From: Rhodocyclales bacterium
GTDB lineage: Bacteria > Pseudomonadota > Gammaproteobacteria > Burkholderiales > Rhodocyclaceae
Reading direction: 5' to 3'
Length of the DNA stretch: 46,818 nt
Assembly (NCBI GenBank): GCA_016215645.1
Contig: JACRIX010000067.1
Coordinates: 1-46,818, forward strand
Shown: positions 1 to 9,282 of the stretch, one piece after another
How the letters are laid out: every line of letters begins with the position of its first letter
Position numbering within the stretch: position 1 is the stretch's first letter
The notes under the pieces: model-generated
Database searches by the model: none
Told to the model about the DNA's origin: nothing
Seen by the model: the letters and a program-made list of their open reading frames with translations, nothing else
Made by a program: the position numbers and the translations under genes

Positions 1-1
1 C

Positions 2-739
2 GCCGAGGGCCGCCGCATCCGCTCGGCCTTCATCGCGCCGGAAAATCGCCGTATCGTCAGCGCCGACTATTCGCAGATCGAGCTGCGCATCATGGCCCAC
101 CTGTCGGACGACCCGCGCCTGCTGGAAGCCTTCGCCCAGGGCGAGGATGTGCATCGCGCCACCGCCGGCGAAGTCTTCGGCCTGACGCCGATCGAGGTAT
201 CCAGCGAGCAGCGCCGCGCCGCCAAGGCGATCAACTTCGGCCTGATCTACGGCATGAGCGCCTTCGGCCTGGCCAAACAGATCGGCGTCGACCGCACGGC
301 GGCGCAGGCCTACATGGACCGCTATTTCGCGCGCTATCCCGGCGTCGCCCGCTACATGGAAGAGACCCGCGCCGTGGCCCGCGAGAAGGGCTACGTCGAG
401 ACGGTGTTCGGGCGCCGCCTGTGGCTGCCGGAGATTCGTTCAAGCAATGCCGGCCGCCGCCAGGGCGCCGAGCGCGCGGCCATCAATGCGCCGATGCAGG
501 GCACCGCCGCCGACCTGATCAAGCGCGCCATGCTCGCGGTGCAGGACTGGCTCGACGAGCGGCAACTGAAGTCGCTGTTGATGCTGCAAGTGCATGACGA
601 ACTGGTGTTCGAAGTCCCTGTCGACGAACTCGACCCACTGCGCGAGGCGCTGCCGAAGCTGATGGGCGGCGTGGCCCGGCTCAAGGTGCCGCTGCTGGTG
701 GAAGTGGGCGTGGGTGCCAACTGGGATGCCGCGCATTGA
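2..739 (+). CDS. polA: DNA polymerase I, C-terminal part (5' truncated by window edge)
   Basis: This is the polymerase domain of DNA polymerase I, which fills gaps after RNA primer removal and in excision repair. The reading frame is open from base 2, so the gene starts upstream of the window. Visible polymerase A-family motifs are motif A (DYSQIELRI, bases 65-94), motif B / O-helix ([14 protein letters not shown], about bases 212-253) with the dNTP-binding Lys and Tyr, and motif C ([10 protein letters not shown], about bases 589-618) with the catalytic HDE. It ends normally at TGA. The next gene begins 68 bases later with its own promoter-like region, so polA is probably the last gene of its transcript. 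The family assignment is certain; the N-terminal 5'-nuclease and 3'-5' exonuclease domains lie outside the window. Confidence 0.98.
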   Translation, partial: AEGRRIRSAFIAPENRRIVSADYSQIELRIMAHLSDDPRLLEAFAQGEDVHRATAGEVFGLTPIEVSSEQRRAAKAINFGLIYGMSAFGLAKQIGVDRTAAQAYMDRYFARYPGVARYMEETRAVAREKGYVETVFGRRLWLPEIRSSNAGRRQGAERAAINAPMQGTAADLIKRAMLAVQDWLDERQLKSLLMLQVHDELVFEVPVDELDPLREALPKLMGGVARLKVPLLVEVGVGANWDAAH

Positions 740-756
740 GGTTTTGCCGTTGGAAC

Positions 757-807
757 ATTTCGCGCTGCCGGCTTTGCAATTTCGCGCTGCCAACTTAAAA
801 TTGCAAA
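757..807 (+). promoter_or_regulatory. Promoter/operator-like region of the first DUF4143 ATPase
   Basis: A perfect 10-base inverted repeat (TTTGCAATTT at 773-782 and AAATTGCAAA at 798-807, 15-base spacer) abuts the start codon at 808. A 13-base direct repeat, ATTTCGCGCTGCC, occurs at 757-769 and 779-791. A -35-like TTGCAA (774-779) and a -10-like TAAAAT (796-801), 16 bases apart, lie on the repeats. Transcription would then start at or near the ATG, and no Shine-Dalgarno sequence is present. The repeats are seen directly; promoter function, autoregulation and a leaderless transcript are inference. Confidence 0.5.
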
Positions 808-1988
808 ATGTGGATCCAGAGAACGCTCGCCGACGAACTGCGCAAGCTGACCGCCAGCTTCCCCGTGGTGGCGCTGGTCGGCCCGCGCCAGGTGGGCAAG
901 ACCTCGTTGCTGGAGCATGACTTTCCCGAGTTCCGCTATGTTTCGCTCGACACCGCGAGCCAGGCGGAAATGGCCGAGACACGCCCGGCCGAATTCCTGC
1001 AACGTTTCCCGCCGCCGGTCATCATCGACGAGGTGCAGTACGCACCGGCGCTGTTCCGCCACATCAAGGCCTACGTCGACGCACACCGCAATGAAAAGGG
1101 TCTGTTCCTGCTCACCGGCTCGCAGAACTATGCGCTGATGCAGGAAATTTCCGACAGCCTGGCCGGCCGCGCCGCAGTGATTCCCTTCCTCGGCCTGTCG
1201 GGCGCCGAGTGGCTGGCTTCGCCGGCCGCCACCGGCAGCACCTGGGGGCGGTTCTGGCTGCGCGGCGGCTATCCGGGCTTGTGGAGCGACGCCGGCGTTT
1301 CGCGCGAACGCTGGTATCAGGGCTACCTCGCCACCTACCTGGAACGCGATGTGCGCAACATCCTGCGCGTCGGCAGCCTGCGCGACTTCGAGCGCTTCCT
1401 GCGCGCCTGCGCCGCGCGCTGCGCGCAGACCCTCAACATGTCCGACCTCGGCCGCGACGTCGGCATCTCCGCTACCACGGCGCGCGAGTGGATCGGTGCC
1501 TTGCAAGCCTCGAACCAGATCCTGCTGCTGGAGCCCTACCACCGTTCGCTGGGCAAGCGCCTGGTGAAATCGCCCAAGCTGTATTTCACCGACACCGGAC
1601 TGGCCGCCTTCCTGATGGGCCTGACCGACGACGCGCCACCGCCCGAGCATGTCGGTGGCGCACTGTGGGAAAACCATGTGATCGGCCAGTGGCTGCGCTG
1701 GCGGCACTGGCAACATCCGGAGGCGACGCTCTGGTACTGGCGCGATTCCGGCGGCCACGAGGTCGACCTGCTGGTGGAGTGGCAGCAGCGCCTGTTCGGC
1801 ATCGAGTGCAAGTTCAAGGAGCGCCCCGACGCCCACGACCTGCGCGGACTGCGCCGCCTGCGCGAGTTCTATGGCCAGCCGGCGCTGCCGGGCTTCGTCG
1901 CCTGCACCACGGCGCAACCTTTCGACATTGCCGACGGCATGACAGCGATCAGCGGCTGGACGCCATGGACCTTGCCCGGGATGAAGCC

Positions 1989-1992
<4 letters not shown>
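808..1992 (+). CDS. AAA-type ATPase with DUF4143 domain
   Basis: A 394-residue P-loop ATPase of the widespread prokaryotic family pairing an AAA_14 ATPase with a C-terminal DUF4143 region. The Walker A motif GPRQVGKT is at residues 25-32, followed by a Walker B-like IIDEVQ stretch near residue 75. The C-terminal half has the usual YFTDTGLAAFLMG segment. It also has an E-V-D ... E-C-K arrangement (GHEVDLL then GIECKFK) resembling the PD-(D/E)XK nuclease-like fold proposed for this domain. The cellular role of the family is not established. The chosen ATG lies directly after the inverted repeat at 773-807. Its TGA overlaps the GTG of msbA, so the two genes may be cotranscribed. A second member of the family lies at 27480-28625. 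Confidence 0.88.
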
Positions 1993-3733
<1,741 letters not shown>

Positions 3734-3737
<4 letters not shown>

Positions 3738-4819
3738 AAATTCTCCACACCGAAGCCTCCTGTGGCTGGGGCGGGCAGGAAATCCGAATCCTCGAAGAGT
3801 CGCGCGGACTGATCGAGCGCGGTCACGAGGTCAGCGTTGCCTGCCCGGCGCACGCGCGCATGGCCGCCGAGGCGGCACGCTTCGGCGTACCGGTGACCAC
3901 CCTGCCGATCGAGTTCAAGACCATCGCCGGTTTCCGCGCGCTGCGCCGCCATCTCGCCGAGGCCCGCCCCGACGTGGTGAACACCCACAGTTCGGCCGAT
4001 TCCTGGCTGGTGGCACTGGCCTGCGCCACCTTGTCCGCCGCGCCCGCGATCGTCCGCACCCGCCACATTTCGGCGCCGGTCTCGGGCAACGTCGCCAACC
4101 GCTGGCTCTACCGGCAGGCGCGCGGAGTTGCAACCACCGGCGAAAGCCTGCGCCGGCACCTGCTCGACACCCTGGGCCTCGACCCGGAGCGCATCACGTC
4201 GGTACCGACCGGCATCGACCCCCGGCGCGTCGCGCCGGCCGACAAGGCCGCCGCCAAGGCGGCGCTCGGGCTCAACCCACGGCAGCGACATGTCGGCATC
4301 GTCGCCACCCTGCGCAGCTGGAAGGGACATCTGTTCCTGCTCGACGCCTTCGCGCAATTGCAGCGGCCGGATGTGCAACTCCTGATTGTCGGCGAGGGAC
4401 CGATGCGCGAGCCGATCACGGAAAAAATCGCCGCGCTCGGCCTCGGTGATCGCGTCACGCTGGCCGGTCAGCGCACCGACCCGGAACGCTGGCTGCAGGC
4501 GCTCGACATCTTCTGCCTGCCCTCGTATGCAAACGAGGGCGTGCCGCAGGCGATACTGCAGGCCATGCTCTGCGCCCTGCCCATCGTCACCACGCCGGTA
4601 GGGGCCATCCTCGAAGCCGTAAGCGACAACAGCTCCGCCCTGGTGGTCGCGCCACAGGACGCGGATGCACTGGCGGCCGCGATCGGCCGCCTGCTCGACG
4701 ACCCCGACCTTGCCGCCGCGCTCGGCGCCGCGGCGCGCCGTCGTGCCAGCGCCGACTTTTCCAGGGACACCATGCTCGACCGCATGGAAGCCCTCTTCCG
4801 CCAGGCCACTTCATCATGA
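3734..4819 (+). CDS. Glycosyltransferase family 4, LPS/surface polysaccharide
   Basis: A 361-residue GT-B fold glycosyltransferase. The N-terminus has the donor-fold start (ILHTEASCGWGGQE, a glycine-rich loop) and a GT4-type acceptor domain. The C-terminal Glycos_transf_1 domain is visible from about residue 185 (GIVATLRSWKGHLFLLDAF), with the nucleotide-sugar-binding E-x7-E region around CLPSYANEGVPQAILQAM. It probably transfers a sugar from an activated donor to the LPS core or to a lipid-linked glycan on the cytoplasmic face. GTG at 3734 overlaps the msbA stop and ATGA joins it to the next gene, so translation is likely coupled. Donor and acceptor cannot be assigned. Confidence 0.92.
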
Positions 4820-5535
4820 CCAAGCCGCTCGACTGGACCACGGTCTCCGACGATCCCAACAACCGCGAGGCCAAGGCCGCGGTACGCGCCTGGTTGAAAA
4901 CAGCGCAACGGGTGCATACCGATACCGACCTGCTGGGCCATATCGAAAGCCTGGTGCGGGGCAAGCGCGTGCTCGACATCGGCGTGGTGTCGCACAGCGC
5001 GCGCTACTTCGACCTGCCGGACTGGCGCCACGGCCGCATCCACAAGGCGGCCTCGTATTGCGTCGGCATCGACATCCTCGAACCGCTGGTTGCCGAACTC
5101 AACGGGCGTGGCTTCAACGTGCGCTGCGTGGATGCAACCTCCGACGCCGACATGGGCGAGCGCTTCGATGTCATCTTCATCGGCGACGTGGTCGAGCACG
5201 TGGACAACGCCGTGCTGCTGCTGAAGTTCGCCGCGCGCCATCTTGCTCCCGGGGGCAGGCTCTACGTCACGACGCCGAACCCGTTCTCGCGCAAGTTCTT
5301 CCGTCAGTTCAAGCGCGAGGGCGTGATGGTGGTCAACCTCGACCACATTGCCTGGATCACGCCAACCCTGGCCATGGAGCTGGCGCGCCGTGCCGGCATC
5401 GCGCTGGCGGCCTACCATCTGGTGAAGCGCTTTTCACCGGCGGCGCTGTTGCTCAAGCGCCTGGTCGGCTGGCGCCTGGAACCGGTGGAATTCTCTTTCC
5501 CGGACTACCTGTATGAGTTCGTCCGGCGCGACTGA
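4816..5535 (+). CDS. Class I SAM-dependent methyltransferase
   Basis: A 239-residue methyltransferase of the Methyltransf_23/11 type. The SAM-binding motif I appears as RVLDIGVVSHSARYF (about residues 53-67). It lacks the usual G-x-G spacing, so the loop is atypical. The acidic ribose-binding residue is in VGIDILEP (about residue 88), and motif IV is DVIFIGDVVEHVDN (about residues 118-131). The late segment GGRLYVTTPNPFSRKFF is typical of the family. Located between glycosyltransferases with ATGA overlap upstream, it probably methylates a sugar or a polysaccharide precursor; the acceptor is unknown. Its end overlaps the next gene by 23 bases. Confidence 0.88.
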   Translation: MTKPLDWTTVSDDPNNREAKAAVRAWLKTAQRVHTDTDLLGHIESLVRGKRVLDIGVVSHSARYFDLPDWRHGRIHKAASYCVGIDILEPLVAELNGRGFNVRCVDATSDADMGERFDVIFIGDVVEHVDNAVLLLKFAARHLAPGGRLYVTTPNPFSRKFFRQFKREGVMVVNLDHIAWITPTLAMELARRAGIALAAYHLVKRFSPAALLLKRLVGWRLEPVEFSFPDYLYEFVRRD

Positions 5536-6562
5536 GTCGGCACTGCCCGAACCGCGCGAGATCCTTTACATCAACGTCTCGCGCATCGGCGACACCCTGC
5601 TGGTAACGCCGGCGGTGCGCGCCGTCGCGGCGCGTTGGCCAAGCGCGCGCGTCACCCTGCTGGCCCATCCCAAGCGCGAGGAAGTGATGCGCAACCTGCC
5701 CTTCGTGTACCGCACCGGAGGCATCGAGAAGCAGCGCGCGAACTTCATGGGCCGCATCCGGACTCCATTTGCAGGCAAGCCCTACGACCTCGCCTTCGTT
5801 TGCAACTTCGATGCGCCGCTGGTCGAGTACGCGCTGCGCGTGGCGCGTCGTGTGGTCGCCTTCCGCCAGCCCGACGACGCCCTGAACCGACGCCTGTATC
5901 GCGTCGTCGAGCATCCGGCGCTGCAGACGACCCATGCCGTTGACATCCAGCTCATGCTGCCTGCCGCCGTGGGTGTCAGCGCCGCCGGAAAAGCACTTAG
6001 CTATTGCGTCACCACTGCGGAAACGCACTGGGCCGCAGATTTCCTCGCGAAAAGCACTCTGCCCTCTCGGCATCCGCTGGTCGGCCTGCAAGTGGCGAGC
6101 TTTCCCACCAAGGCCTATCGCGACTGGCCGCCCGGACATTTTTCCGAGCTGTGTCGGCGCATCCTCGGACAATGGCCGGCAGCGCACTTCCTGATCTTCG
6201 GCGGCGAGCTCGAAAAGGACCGCACCGGGAAACTGGCGACCGAACTGGGCGCGGCAGCGACGCTGTGCGCCGGCAAGCTCAGCCTGCGCGAGACGGCGGC
6301 GCTGATGAATCGCGTCGATCTCTATGTCGGTGTCGACACCGGCCCCACGCACCTGATGGGCGCGCTGCACCGGCCGATGGTGGCGCTGTACCACGGCTAT
6401 TCGCCGAGTCGCGTGCTGGCGCCGCTCGATCATCCCTGTCTGTGGGCCATCGACCATCCGCTGGCCGATCGTTGCACACCGGAGGCCGACATGGCCGAGA
6501 TCAGCGTCGACCGCGTCTGGAATGCGGTTCGGCAGGCGCTGGCGGGACAGCCTGCACCGTGA
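5513..6562 (+). CDS. Glycosyltransferase family 9 (heptosyltransferase-like)
   Basis: A 349-residue GT9 protein related to the ADP-heptose:LPS heptosyltransferases. The N-terminal motif EILYINVSRIGDTLLVTPAV matches the family start. The C-terminal donor-binding motif VGVDTGPTHLMGAL (about residues 271-284) carries the D-T-G-P-x-H signature. The ATG at 5513 lies 23 bases inside the preceding gene. It gives a 17-residue extension before the conserved region, and no better start follows before the motif. It probably adds heptose or another sugar to the LPS inner core. GTGA overlap couples it to the following GT4 gene. A second GT9 gene is at 17944-19074. Confidence 0.9.
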   Translation: MSSSGATESALPEPREILYINVSRIGDTLLVTPAVRAVAARWPSARVTLLAHPKREEVMRNLPFVYRTGGIEKQRANFMGRIRTPFAGKPYDLAFVCNFDAPLVEYALRVARRVVAFRQPDDALNRRLYRVVEHPALQTTHAVDIQLMLPAAVGVSAAGKALSYCVTTAETHWAADFLAKSTLPSRHPLVGLQVASFPTKAYRDWPPGHFSELCRRILGQWPAAHFLIFGGELEKDRTGKLATELGAAATLCAGKLSLRETAALMNRVDLYVGVDTGPTHLMGALHRPMVALYHGYSPSRVLAPLDHPCLWAIDHPLADRCTPEADMAEISVDRVWNAVRQALAGQPAP

Positions 6563-7626
6563 GGTTCGCCCTGTTCACCACCAACCTCTCCGGCGGCGGT
6601 GCCGAGAAGGCGCTGGCAAAAATAGGCAGCGGCCTGGCACAACGCGGACACGAGGTCGCGTTCATCGTTTGCGAGGACGCCGGAAGCTATCCACCACCCG
6701 CCGGCTGCCACTTCACGGCGCTGAGCGCGCGCGCCGGTCATGGCTGGCTCGGCAAGCGGCGCCTCGCTTGGAAACTCGCCCGGGTCTTGCGCAAGCGGAA
6801 GCATGACCTGCTGGTTTCGACCCTGCCCTTCGCCGACGAAATCGCAGCGCTTTCACGCGCGCCGCGCCTTGTCTGCCGCATCGCCAACACGCTCTCGGCG
6901 GAAATCGCGCGCTTGCCCGACGACAAGGGACGGCGACGCAAGGACCGTTATCGCACGCTCTATGGCGCACGGCCGCTGGTTGCCGTCTCGCGCGGCGTGG
7001 CCGATGACCTGCACACATCGTTCGGAATTGGCACCGGGAACATCCGCGTGATCGGCAATCCCTTCGACTTCGCGGCGATCCGCACGCTCGCCGCCGAGCC
7101 CTGTCCGCTGCGACCGGACGAACCCTACATCCTTCACGTCGGGCGCTACGCCGCGCAAAAGCGACACGACCTGCTGCTCGCCGCTTTCGCCGGAGTCGAC
7201 ATGCCGCATCGACTGGTGCTGCTGACACCCCCCGACGCACGCCTTGCAGCCCTTGTCGCGCAACACGGCCTGGACCGCCGTGTCACCATCGCCGACTTTC
7301 AGGCCAACCCCTATCCCTGGATGGCCGGCGCCGAGTTGCTGGTGCTGTGCTCCGATCACGAAGGCCTGCCCAATGTGCTGATCGAAGCCCTGGCCTGCGG
7401 CACCCGCGTGGTCAGCACCGACTGCCCCTCCGGCCCGAGCGAAATCCTCAGCGGCGAACTCGCGCAATGGCTGGTCCCCTGCAACGACGTCGGAGCGCTG
7501 GCGCAGGCGATGCGGAGCGCACTCAACTCGCCGAAGCCGGCGCCCACTGCCGTCACGGCGGTACTGGCGCCCTACGACGCGGAACGGGCGCTGGACGCCT
7601 GGGAAATCCTGGCCAAAACATCTTAA
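6559..7626 (+). CDS. Glycosyltransferase family 4
   Basis: A 355-residue GT4 glycosyltransferase of the kind found in LPS and capsule loci. The N-terminus FALFTTNLSGGGAEKALAKI holds the glycine-rich G-G-G-A-E-K loop. The donor domain begins near residue 185 (YILHVGRYAAQKRHDLLLAA) and contains the SDHEGLPNVLIEALACG stretch with the donor-binding glutamates. GTG at 6559 overlaps the preceding stop (GTGA); the longer frame upstream only shadows the GT9 gene. It is the last gene before the AT-rich promoter of hipB, so the LPS transcript is interrupted here by an independently promoted module. Confidence 0.92.
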   Translation: MRFALFTTNLSGGGAEKALAKIGSGLAQRGHEVAFIVCEDAGSYPPPAGCHFTALSARAGHGWLGKRRLAWKLARVLRKRKHDLLVSTLPFADEIAALSRAPRLVCRIANTLSAEIARLPDDKGRRRKDRYRTLYGARPLVAVSRGVADDLHTSFGIGTGNIRVIGNPFDFAAIRTLAAEPCPLRPDEPYILHVGRYAAQKRHDLLLAAFAGVDMPHRLVLLTPPDARLAALVAQHGLDRRVTIADFQANPYPWMAGAELLVLCSDHEGLPNVLIEALACGTRVVSTDCPSGPSEILSGELAQWLVPCNDVGALAQAMRSALNSPKPAPTAVTAVLAPYDAERALDAWEILAKTS

Positions 7627-7636
7627 TTGTTCAGAT

Positions 7637-7671
7637 TTGACTATTTAAAATAGGATTAGGCATACAATTGT
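7637..7671 (+). promoter_or_regulatory. hipB promoter with candidate operator
   Basis: This short AT-rich island lies in GC-rich DNA. It holds TTGACT (7637-7642) and TACAAT (7663-7668) with a long 20-base spacer. A perfect inverted repeat CTATTT-A-AAATAG (7641-7653) lies between the two hexamers, a natural site for a HipB dimer to repress its own operon. The palindrome ACAATTGT (7664-7671) overlaps the -10. The GTG start at 7676 is only seven bases past the -10, so the transcript may be leaderless. HipB autorepression is known for the family; this operator is inference. Confidence 0.55.
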
Positions 7672-7675
7672 CCTC

Positions 7676-7987
7676 GTGGGAACACTTGACATACTGACGC
7701 CCGATGAAATCTGCGCCACCCTCGGCCAGCGCTGTCGTGTCCTGCGTCTGGCGCGCAACTTGAGTCAGGCTGAGCTGGCAGCCATGACCGGCAGCAGCTT
7801 GTCGTCGATTCGCCGGCTCGAAAGCCATGGTCAGGGCACGCTGCTGCTGCTGGCGCGGGTGGCCGAGGCCCTGCGCGTCAGCCACCAGTTCGAGTCGCTG
7901 CTGGTGCTGCCGGTGGTTCATATCGCCGACGCCGAGCGCGTTGCCGCCCTCGCCGCCCGGCAACGGGCGCGCCGGAAGCTGACATGA
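7676..7987 (+). CDS. hipB: HipB-type antitoxin, XRE-family HTH regulator
   Basis: A 103-residue DNA-binding protein. The helix-turn-helix is clear at about residues 22-65: LARNLSQAELAAMTG, then SSLSSIRRLESHGQGT, then the supporting helix LLLLARVAEALRV. It lies seven bases upstream of hipA in the same orientation, the standard antitoxin-first order of type II hipBA modules. HipB proteins bind HipA and repress the operon. The C-terminal tail is basic (ARQRARRKLT). The GTG at 7676 is the first start in frame and directly follows the -10-like TACAAT; no Shine-Dalgarno sequence precedes it. Confidence 0.88.
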   Translation: MGTLDILTPDEICATLGQRCRVLRLARNLSQAELAAMTGSSLSSIRRLESHGQGTLLLLARVAEALRVSHQFESLLVLPVVHIADAERVAALAARQRARRKLT

Positions 7988-7994
7988 GGCCATT

Positions 7995-9281
7995 GTGAAA
8001 CGACTGTCTGTCATCTACGCCGGCTGGGGCGAACGCTGGCCCCTGGGCACGCTGGCCGATACCGGCCGCGCCGGCCAGCCGATGCTGTTCGAATACAGCG
8101 CGGAAGCACGCCGGGAAGGCCTGGAACTTTCTCCGTTGCGACTGCCGCTGACCCAGCCCGGGGCCTTCGCCGGCGAGCCATTTTTTCTCGGTCTGCCCGG
8201 CCTGATCGCGGATGCCCTGCCCGATGGCTGGGGCATGCTGCTGATGGATCGTGCCTTCAGCCGTGCCGGGCGCCGGCCGGGCGCCGTGTCGCCGCTGGAC
8301 CGACTGGCCTTCATCGGCGAGCGCGCCATGGGCGCATTGGCGTTCGAACCGGCCGAGCCCCAAGCCCTGGACCACCAAGACCTTACGCTGCTGCAACTTG
8401 CCAAGGAAGTCCGAGTGGTGGTTGGCGACACGGCGACCACAGCGCCGGCGGAAGAAGCCTTGCGTCATCTGCTGCTGCTGGGCGGCTCGCCACAGGGCGC
8501 ACGACCCAAGGTGCTGGTCAATGTTGATCCGGCCCGCGGAAAAATCGGCATGACCGAAGGGAATCCCCGCGGGACCGGCGAGACGACGGCAGACGCCGGA
8601 GGCGACCCCTGGCTCATCAAGTTCCCCGCCCGCGAGGAACATCGCGACGCCTGCGCCATCGAAGAACTCTACGCCCGACTGGCGCGTCACGCGGGACTCG
8701 ACATGCCGGAATCGCGCTTCTTCGATTTATCCACCAGGCATGCCGCCTTCGGCGTCCGCCGCTTTGACCGCAAAGACGGACTGCGCGTGCCTCTGCTGTC
8801 GCTCTCGGCCCTGCTGCACGTCGATCATCGCCTGCCGGCCCTCGACTATGAAATGCTGCTGCGCGCCACACGGCGCCTCACCGGCGACGAACGTGAAGTG
8901 CATAAGGCCTTCGAGCGTTGCGTGCTCAACGTGCTGTTGCATAACCGCGACGATCACAGCCGCAATTTCGCCTTCCGCTTGAGTGCCGATCGCCGCTGGC
9001 GTCTGGCACCGGTGTTCGATCTGACCTACAACGAAGGGCCGGGCGGCGAGCACCAGAGCTCCGTGGCGGGGGAGGGCCGCGCGCCCGCTCGCAGGCACCT
9101 GCTTGAGGTCGCACGGCGCGGCGGGATCGATGCTGTCGCCGCGCAAAAAATCATCGACCGACTGCTGGCCGCCACGACCGCACTGCCGACGCTGGCCAGC
9201 GGCCTGCCGATACGCAAAACCCGCCTCGCGGAGTTGCGACGCATCCTCGCCGACGATTGGCGCCGCGTGGGAGACCATTGA
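7995..9281 (+). CDS. hipA: HipA serine/threonine kinase toxin
   Basis: A 428-residue HipA-family kinase, close to the family's usual length. HipA of E. coli phosphorylates glutamyl-tRNA synthetase and induces growth arrest. Visible are the N-terminal domain (LIADALPDGWGMLLMD at about 70-85), a P-loop-like GGSPQGARPK (163-172), the catalytic loop HNRDDHSRN (316-324) and the metal-binding DLTYN (342-346). All expected catalytic residues appear intact, so the toxin is probably active. GTG at 7995 is preceded by GAGG at suitable distance. The module sits inside the LPS operon; its stop lies one base before the asnB-like ATG, so its promoter may also drive the downstream LPS genes. Confidence 0.93.
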   Translation: MKRLSVIYAGWGERWPLGTLADTGRAGQPMLFEYSAEARREGLELSPLRLPLTQPGAFAGEPFFLGLPGLIADALPDGWGMLLMDRAFSRAGRRPGAVSPLDRLAFIGERAMGALAFEPAEPQALDHQDLTLLQLAKEVRVVVGDTATTAPAEEALRHLLLLGGSPQGARPKVLVNVDPARGKIGMTEGNPRGTGETTADAGGDPWLIKFPAREEHRDACAIEELYARLARHAGLDMPESRFFDLSTRHAAFGVRRFDRKDGLRVPLLSLSALLHVDHRLPALDYEMLLRATRRLTGDEREVHKAFERCVLNVLLHNRDDHSRNFAFRLSADRRWRLAPVFDLTYNEGPGGEHQSSVAGEGRAPARRHLLEVARRGGIDAVAAQKIIDRLLAATTALPTLASGLPIRKTRLAELRRILADDWRRVGDH

Positions 9282-9282
9282 G

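Noticed and set aside
391..1917. Long minus-strand open frame over polA and the ATPase gene
   Set aside because: No domain signatures, composition typical of a high-GC antisense frame, and two well-supported genes lie on the other strand.
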